The notes beneath the pieces are model-generated. The model had not been told where the DNA came from. It was given only the letters and a program-made list of their open reading frames with translations, and made no database searches. From assembly GCA_910577415.1 (NCBI GenBank), contig CAJTLK010000039.1:1-17162 (forward strand): a stretch of DNA of 17,162 nucleotides, written 5' to 3'. Both the position numbers and the translations under genes were made by a program. This DNA comes from an uncultured Oscillospiraceae bacterium (GTDB lineage Bacteria; Bacillota; Clostridia; Oscillospirales; Oscillospiraceae). Positions 14,550-17,162 of this stretch are shown here, one piece after another. Each line of letters starts with the position of its first letter. Position 1 is the first letter of the stretch.

Positions 14550-15128
14550 CTATTTCAGTTCGTCCAATGTCAGCTCAAAACCGGGCAGAAAATGCTTCAT
14601 AAAATAATCCAGCTCGGGCATTTCCATCTGGTCCAGGGCGGCACGGGTCTGTCGGGCGGCCAGCTTAAATTCGTTGTTCCCCGCCCGCAGCTCCTCCAGG
14701 CACTTGATGTGGGCCGAGAGCTTGTCGGCAGCCTTCACCAGCCGCAGCAGGGCGGGGTCAAGCTCCTCCTTCACATAGGGGGCGAAGGCGGGGCAAAGCT
14801 CCGGGGGGAGCATGGACAGCAGCTTGTCCCCCGCCACCGCCTCCACCGCCTTGTAGGCTTCTTTGATGGCGGGGTTATCGTACTTCACCGGGGTGGGCAG
14901 GTCGCCGGTCAATATCTCCGGCGCGTCGTGGTACAGCCCCGCCACCGCCGCCTCATTGGGGTCGATACCGGAGCCAAACTTCTCCTTCCCAATGACGGCC
15001 AGGGCGTGAGAGAGTACCGCCACCATGTGGGAATGCTCCTGGATGTTCTCCACCTGGGTGTTGCGCATCAGCCCCCAGCGGTCAATGTACTTCATTCGGG
15101 CCATAAGAGCGAAAAAATTGTAGGCCAT
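14550..15128 (-). CDS. yfbR: YfbR-like 5'-deoxynucleotidase, HD superfamily
   Basis: A 192-residue HD-domain phosphohydrolase. It matches the YfbR group, which removes phosphate from deoxynucleoside 5'-monophosphates and is metal dependent. Visible are DRWGLMRNTQVENIQEHSHMVA (Arg17, Trp18, metal His32), YHDAPEILTGDLPTPVKY (His67-Asp68 metal pair, Glu71 and Asp76), and KAADKLSAHIKCLEE with Asp135, at the same position as Asp137 in the 199-residue E. coli enzyme. It therefore probably acts in dNMP salvage and pool balance in the cytoplasm. The ATG at 15128 follows GGGGGAGG. It is the first gene of a leftward run that reaches the SLH gene, with a strong promoter and a perfect dyad 42 to 88 bases upstream. 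It is divergent from mtaB. Confidence 0.9.
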   Translation of the reverse strand: MAYNFFALMARMKYIDRWGLMRNTQVENIQEHSHMVAVLSHALAVIGKEKFGSGIDPNEAAVAGLYHDAPEILTGDLPTPVKYDNPAIKEAYKAVEAVAGDKLLSMLPPELCPAFAPYVKEELDPALLRLVKAADKLSAHIKCLEELRAGNNEFKLAARQTRAALDQMEMPELDYFMKHFLPGFELTLDELK

Positions 15129-15151
15129 AGGTCCTCCCCCGGCGTTTCCCT

Positions 15152-15181
15152 CTGGACGAGGGACGCTTTCTCATCTATAAT
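15152..15181 (+). promoter_or_regulatory. Possible rightward promoter for mtaB
   Basis: A perfect TATAAT sits at 15176-15181 inside the dyad, with a poor -35 match CTGGAC (15152-15157) at 18 bases. It is the best rightward candidate between the divergent genes and would leave a leader of about 58 bases before the mtaB ATG. Confidence 0.4.
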
Positions 15182-15187
15182 AGATGA
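15171..15187. promoter_or_regulatory. Perfect 17-base dyad at the divergent yfbR/mtaB promoters
   Basis: TCATCTAT (15171-15178), A, ATAGATGA (15180-15187). It abuts the -10 box of the leftward promoter, covering its likely transcription start, and contains the TATAAT of the possible rightward promoter. This is the geometry of an operator able to block both promoters. It matches no consensus I know and no regulator gene is adjacent. Confidence 0.55.
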
Positions 15188-15216
15188 AGTATACACCAAG
15201 CCCCCCTTTTTTTCAA
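15188..15216 (-). promoter_or_regulatory. Sigma-A type promoter for the yfbR-to-SLH unit
   Basis: On the minus strand TTGAAA (15216-15211), 17 bases and TATACT (15193-15188), five matches of six each. No other good promoter or terminator is visible until the end of the SLH gene, so it probably drives all five genes. Confidence 0.78.
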
Positions 15217-15245
15217 GTACGCTCAGGGCATAAGGAGAGAAAATC

Positions 15246-16643
15246 ATGCGCTTCGCCATTTACACTTTGGGCTGCAAGGTCAACCAATACGAGACCCAGG
15301 CCATGGAGGCCGAGCTGGCGGGCCGGGGCCACACCCTGGTCCCCTTTGAGGCGGAAGCCGACGCCTATATCATCAATACCTGCGCCGTCACCGCCGTCAG
15401 CGGCCACAAGTCCCGGCAGATGATCCGCCAGGCCCGGAAGCGGGGCAAAAATGCCCTGGTGGCGGTATGTGGCTGCTATGCTCAGACCGAGACCCAGGCC
15501 GCGGCAGAGCTGGACGTGGACCTGGTGGGGGGCGCCGGAGGGCGGATGGCCTTTCTGGACGATGTGGAGCGGCTGACCGAAAACAAAATTATGTTAACCA
15601 AAGGACAGGGGGACGGTTCTTCTGTCCTAACAGGACAGGAAGAACCGTCCCCCTGTCCTGGCCCGCAGCCTCTTATCACCACTGAAAACATTATGTCAAC
15701 CAGAACCTTTGAGGAACTGCCCGCCGGAGGGCTGTCTGGACGTACCCGTGCCATGCTGAAGGTGGAGGACGGCTGCGTCAATTTTTGCTCCTACTGCATC
15801 ATCCCCTACGCCCGGGGGCCGGTGCGCTCCCTCCCCCTTGACCGGGCCGCCGCGGAGGCCCGGCGCCTGATGGAGGAGGGCTATAAGGAGATCGTAGTCA
15901 CAGGCATCGAAATTTCCTCCTGGGGCCGGGACCTGCCGGGAAAGCCGCCCCTGGCCGACCTTATCGAGGCCATCTGCGCCGCCGCCCCCAGCTGCCGCGT
16001 CCGCCTGGGCAGCCTGGAACCCCGCACCGTCACCGAGGACTTCTGCCGCCGCCTCTCTAGTTTACATAATTTGTGTCCCCACTTTCATCTCTCTCTCCAG
16101 TCGGGCTGCGACGCCACCCTGAAGCGCATGAACCGCAAGTATGATACCGCCCGCTTCTATGAAAGCGTAGAACTGCTCCGCAAACATTATGTCAACCCCG
16201 GCGTTACCACCGACCTCATCGTAGGCTTTCCCGGCGAGGATGAGGAGGAGTTTGGGGAGACCTTGGAATTCCTGAAGAAATGCGCTTTTACCGCCATGCA
16301 CATCTTCCCCTACTCCCGCCGCCCCGGCACCCCCGCTGATAAGATGCCGGGGCAGGTCCCCAAGGCGGAAAAGGAGGAGCGCGCCCACCGGGTGGCGGCA
16401 GTGGCGGAGGAGCTGCGGAGAAGCTACCTTACCTCCCTTGTGGGACAAGCCCTCCCGGTGCTTTTTGAGGAGGCGGCGGAGGAGGCTTCCGCCCCCGGCG
16501 GCCTTTCCCTTTACCGGGGTCACGCCCCCAACTATGTGGAGGTCTTCGCCCCTTCCCCCATTAGTTTACATAATATGGAGAAGCTGGTCCAGATCACCGC
16601 CCTGATCGAAAGAGGAGACGGCCTGGTGGGAATGCTATTGTAA
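15246..16643 (+). CDS. mtaB: MtaB, tRNA t6A37 methylthiotransferase (radical SAM)
   Basis: A 465-residue enzyme that adds a methylthio group to C2 of t6A at position 37 of tRNAs reading ANN codons. The N-terminal UPF0004 domain carries LGCKVNQYET (Cys10), INTCAVTA (Cys46) and GCYAQ (Cys77) for the auxiliary 4Fe-4S cluster. The radical SAM domain starts at CVNFCSYC (Cys177, Cys181, Cys184) followed by IIPYARG. VTGIEIS, HLSLQSGCD, LKRMNRKY and DLIVGFPGE are MtaB hallmarks, and a TRAM-like region ends the protein. AAGGAGAG lies before the ATG. Compared with B. subtilis MtaB (451 residues), the linker between the two domains is about 24 residues longer here because of a palindromic insertion (residues 119-138). 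The catalytic motifs are intact, so the enzyme is probably active. It is divergent from yfbR. Confidence 0.94.
   Translation: MRFAIYTLGCKVNQYETQAMEAELAGRGHTLVPFEAEADAYIINTCAVTAVSGHKSRQMIRQARKRGKNALVAVCGCYAQTETQAAAELDVDLVGGAGGRMAFLDDVERLTENKIMLTKGQGDGSSVLTGQEEPSPCPGPQPLITTENIMSTRTFEELPAGGLSGRTRAMLKVEDGCVNFCSYCIIPYARGPVRSLPLDRAAAEARRLMEEGYKEIVVTGIEISSWGRDLPGKPPLADLIEAICAAAPSCRVRLGSLEPRTVTEDFCRRLSSLHNLCPHFHLSLQSGCDATLKRMNRKYDTARFYESVELLRKHYVNPGVTTDLIVGFPGEDEEEFGETLEFLKKCAFTAMHIFPYSRRPGTPADKMPGQVPKAEKEERAHRVAAVAEELRRSYLTSLVGQALPVLFEEAAEEASAPGGLSLYRGHAPNYVEVFAPSPISLHNMEKLVQITALIERGDGLVGMLL
15576..15704 (+). repeat. Imperfect direct repeat flanking the palindromic insert
   Basis: Copy one, 15576-15602, reads ACCGAAAACA, AAA, then TTATGTTAACCAAA. 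Copy two, 15681-15704, reads ACTGAAAACA then TTATGTCAACCAGA. They differ by a 3-base gap and three substitutions. The second copy encodes ENIMSTR, which aligns with the conserved N-I-M of other MtaB proteins, so it is the native site; the first looks like the duplicate. The shared right parts are 102 bases apart, exactly 34 codons. Confidence 0.7.
15588..16574. repeat. Five copies of ATTATGTNAAC within mtaB
   Basis: Forward copies are at 15588-15598 (N=T), 15690-15700 (N=C) and 16186-16196 (N=C). Reverse copies (GTTTACATAAT) are at 16060-16070 and 16564-16574. Two forward copies share 16 identical bases, AAACATTATGTCAACC, at 15686-15701 and 16182-16197, yet lie in different reading phases. 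The two reverse copies share TAGTTTACATAAT. I found no copy elsewhere in the window. The first two belong to the direct repeat above; the other three are separate. Confidence 0.7.
15602..15659. repeat. 58-base palindromic element read through in mtaB
   Basis: The left arm 15602-15628 and right arm 15632-15659 are reverse complements apart from one extra base, with loop AAC. Each arm starts and ends with AGGACAG or TGTCCT and has GGGGGACGGTTCTTC inside. Read in the mtaB frame it gives a low-complexity Gly/Ser/Glu/Pro stretch without stops (residues 119-138). The sequence is of the kind seen as dispersed intergenic palindromes in clostridial genomes (from memory, unverified). As RNA it would form a stable hairpin within the message. 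Confidence 0.88.
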
Positions 16644-16666
16644 GGCGCTTCTGTAAATGTTCCCTC

Positions 16667-16695
16667 TTGTCTCTTCTACCATGATATGCTAAAAT
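16667..16695 (+). promoter_or_regulatory. Sigma-A type promoter for the acyltransferase gene
   Basis: TTGTCT (16667-16672), 17 bases and TAAAAT (16690-16695) lie in the 95-base gap after mtaB. The boxes match four and five of six. No terminator is seen after mtaB, so read-through is possible. Confidence 0.65.
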
Positions 16696-16738
16696 AATAC
16701 AGTTCTGGATTTTTCGACTTTTTCCGGGAGGTGGGTCC

Positions 16739-17162
16739 ATGGCGCAGAAAATCGATGATCGGCTGGCTTACGCCGACCTGCTCCGGGTCTTCGCCACCAT
16801 CGCCGTCATTGTCCTCCACCTGGCGGGCAGCCAAATGGGGGTAGTGAGCGTCTCCTCCCCGGCCTGGCGGGTGTTCAATGTCTACGACGCCCTGGTGCGT
16901 TGGTGTGTGCCGGTGTTCGTCATGCTCTCCGGCATGTTCATGCTGGATCCCAAAAACGGGATGCCCCTCTCCAAGCTCTTTTTCCGTAACGGCCTTCGCA
17001 TCCTCCTCTGCCTGATGTTCTGGGGCGGGGTCTATGCCGTGGTCTCCTATATGACCGCCGGAGGCCGCTTCACCTGGCACGGCCTTTGGAATGCCATCCT
17101 CTCCGCCCTCCGGGGCAACACCCACTATCACCTGTGGTTCCTCTATATCATCCTGGGACTCT
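16739..17162 (+). CDS. Acyltransferase family 3 membrane protein, 5' part
   Basis: The first 141 codons of a multi-spanning membrane protein cut by the window end. The opening MAQKIDDRLAYADLLRVFATIAVIVLHLAG has the Arg (16) and the membrane-embedded His (27) typical of the acyltransferase-3 family (OafA, WecH and similar), which transfer acetyl or other acyl groups to sugars or cell-surface glycans. Further hydrophobic segments are at about 52-68 (WCVPVFVMLSGMFML, a family-typical phrase), 86-104 and 128-141 (YHLWFLYIILG, also typical). GGAGGTG lies seven bases before the ATG, and a promoter sits at 16667. The acceptor cannot be inferred. It is a separate unit from mtaB. Confidence 0.88.
   Translation, partial: MAQKIDDRLAYADLLRVFATIAVIVLHLAGSQMGVVSVSSPAWRVFNVYDALVRWCVPVFVMLSGMFMLDPKNGMPLSKLFFRNGLRILLCLMFWGGVYAVVSYMTAGGRFTWHGLWNAILSALRGNTHYHLWFLYIILGL

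Noticed and set aside
14352..15233. 293-codon rightward open frame opposite yfbR
   Set aside because: Shadow of an HD-domain gene with complete catalytic residues on the other strand.
15602..15659. Intrinsic terminator within mtaB
   Set aside because: The hairpin is large but no T run follows on either strand and the frame continues into the intact radical SAM domain.
16676..17131. 151-codon leftward open frame near the end
   Set aside because: Antisense to the acyltransferase gene, which has a family-typical start, promoter and ribosome binding site.

Overview
The window is a GC-rich stretch of chromosome from a low-GC-phylum (Bacillota) anaerobe, most likely a gut Clostridia of the Oscillospiraceae type (Flavonifractor, Pseudoflavonifractor or Intestinimonas-like). 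This placement is inferred from the gene set (htpG with a CIRCE box, RqcP-type S4 protein, YmdB, YhaO/YhaN, clostridial MtaB, UPF0210 with UPF0237, an SLH protein), from the strong C/G preference at third codon positions, and from sigma-A type promoters with 17-base spacers. No rRNA, tRNA, CRISPR array, transposase or phage gene was seen. Most of the window is housekeeping sequence. The unusual material is regulatory and repeat DNA.

Layout. 1-302: 3' end of an HU gene and a two-way terminator. 306-2679: leftward heat-shock unit htpG-rqcP with promoter, perfect CIRCE operator and an inverted pair of short repeats in the leader. 2680-2921: mixed intergenic region with a weak terminator-like hairpin and the promoter for the next unit. 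2922-7045: rightward unit ymdB-yhaO-yhaN (phosphodiesterase plus an SbcD/SbcC-like nuclease and ATPase pair). 7054-7846: signal peptidase I with its own promoter and a two-way terminator. 7862-8357: a small P-loop protein, leftward, with its own promoter. 8391-9793: pgi, leftward, with its own promoter. 9855-15216: a leftward run that probably forms one transcript: YfbR-like nucleotidase, membrane protein, UPF0237 ACT protein, UPF0210 protein, large secreted SLH protein. 15246-16643: mtaB (tRNA methylthiotransferase), rightward, divergent from yfbR. 16739-end: start of an acyltransferase-3 membrane protein.

How the genes relate. The htpG-rqcP unit puts a ribosome-quality-control factor under HrcA-type heat-shock control. 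The ymdB-yhaO-yhaN unit joins two metallophosphoesterases and a membrane-spanning SMC-like ATPase by short spacing and a 4-base ATGA overlap. The yfbR-to-SLH run ties a nucleotide-pool enzyme to the paired UPF0237/UPF0210 proteins and to a cell-surface protein. A 17-base perfect dyad lies exactly between the divergent yfbR and mtaB promoters.

The most striking observations are inside mtaB. A 58-base near-perfect palindrome is read through in frame in the linker between the two enzyme domains. It is flanked by an imperfect 24-27 base direct repeat whose removal would take out exactly 34 codons. The same gene also carries five copies, in both orientations, of an 11-base motif (ATTATGTNAAC) that I found nowhere else in the window. 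No complete new multi-gene defence or mobile system was recognised.
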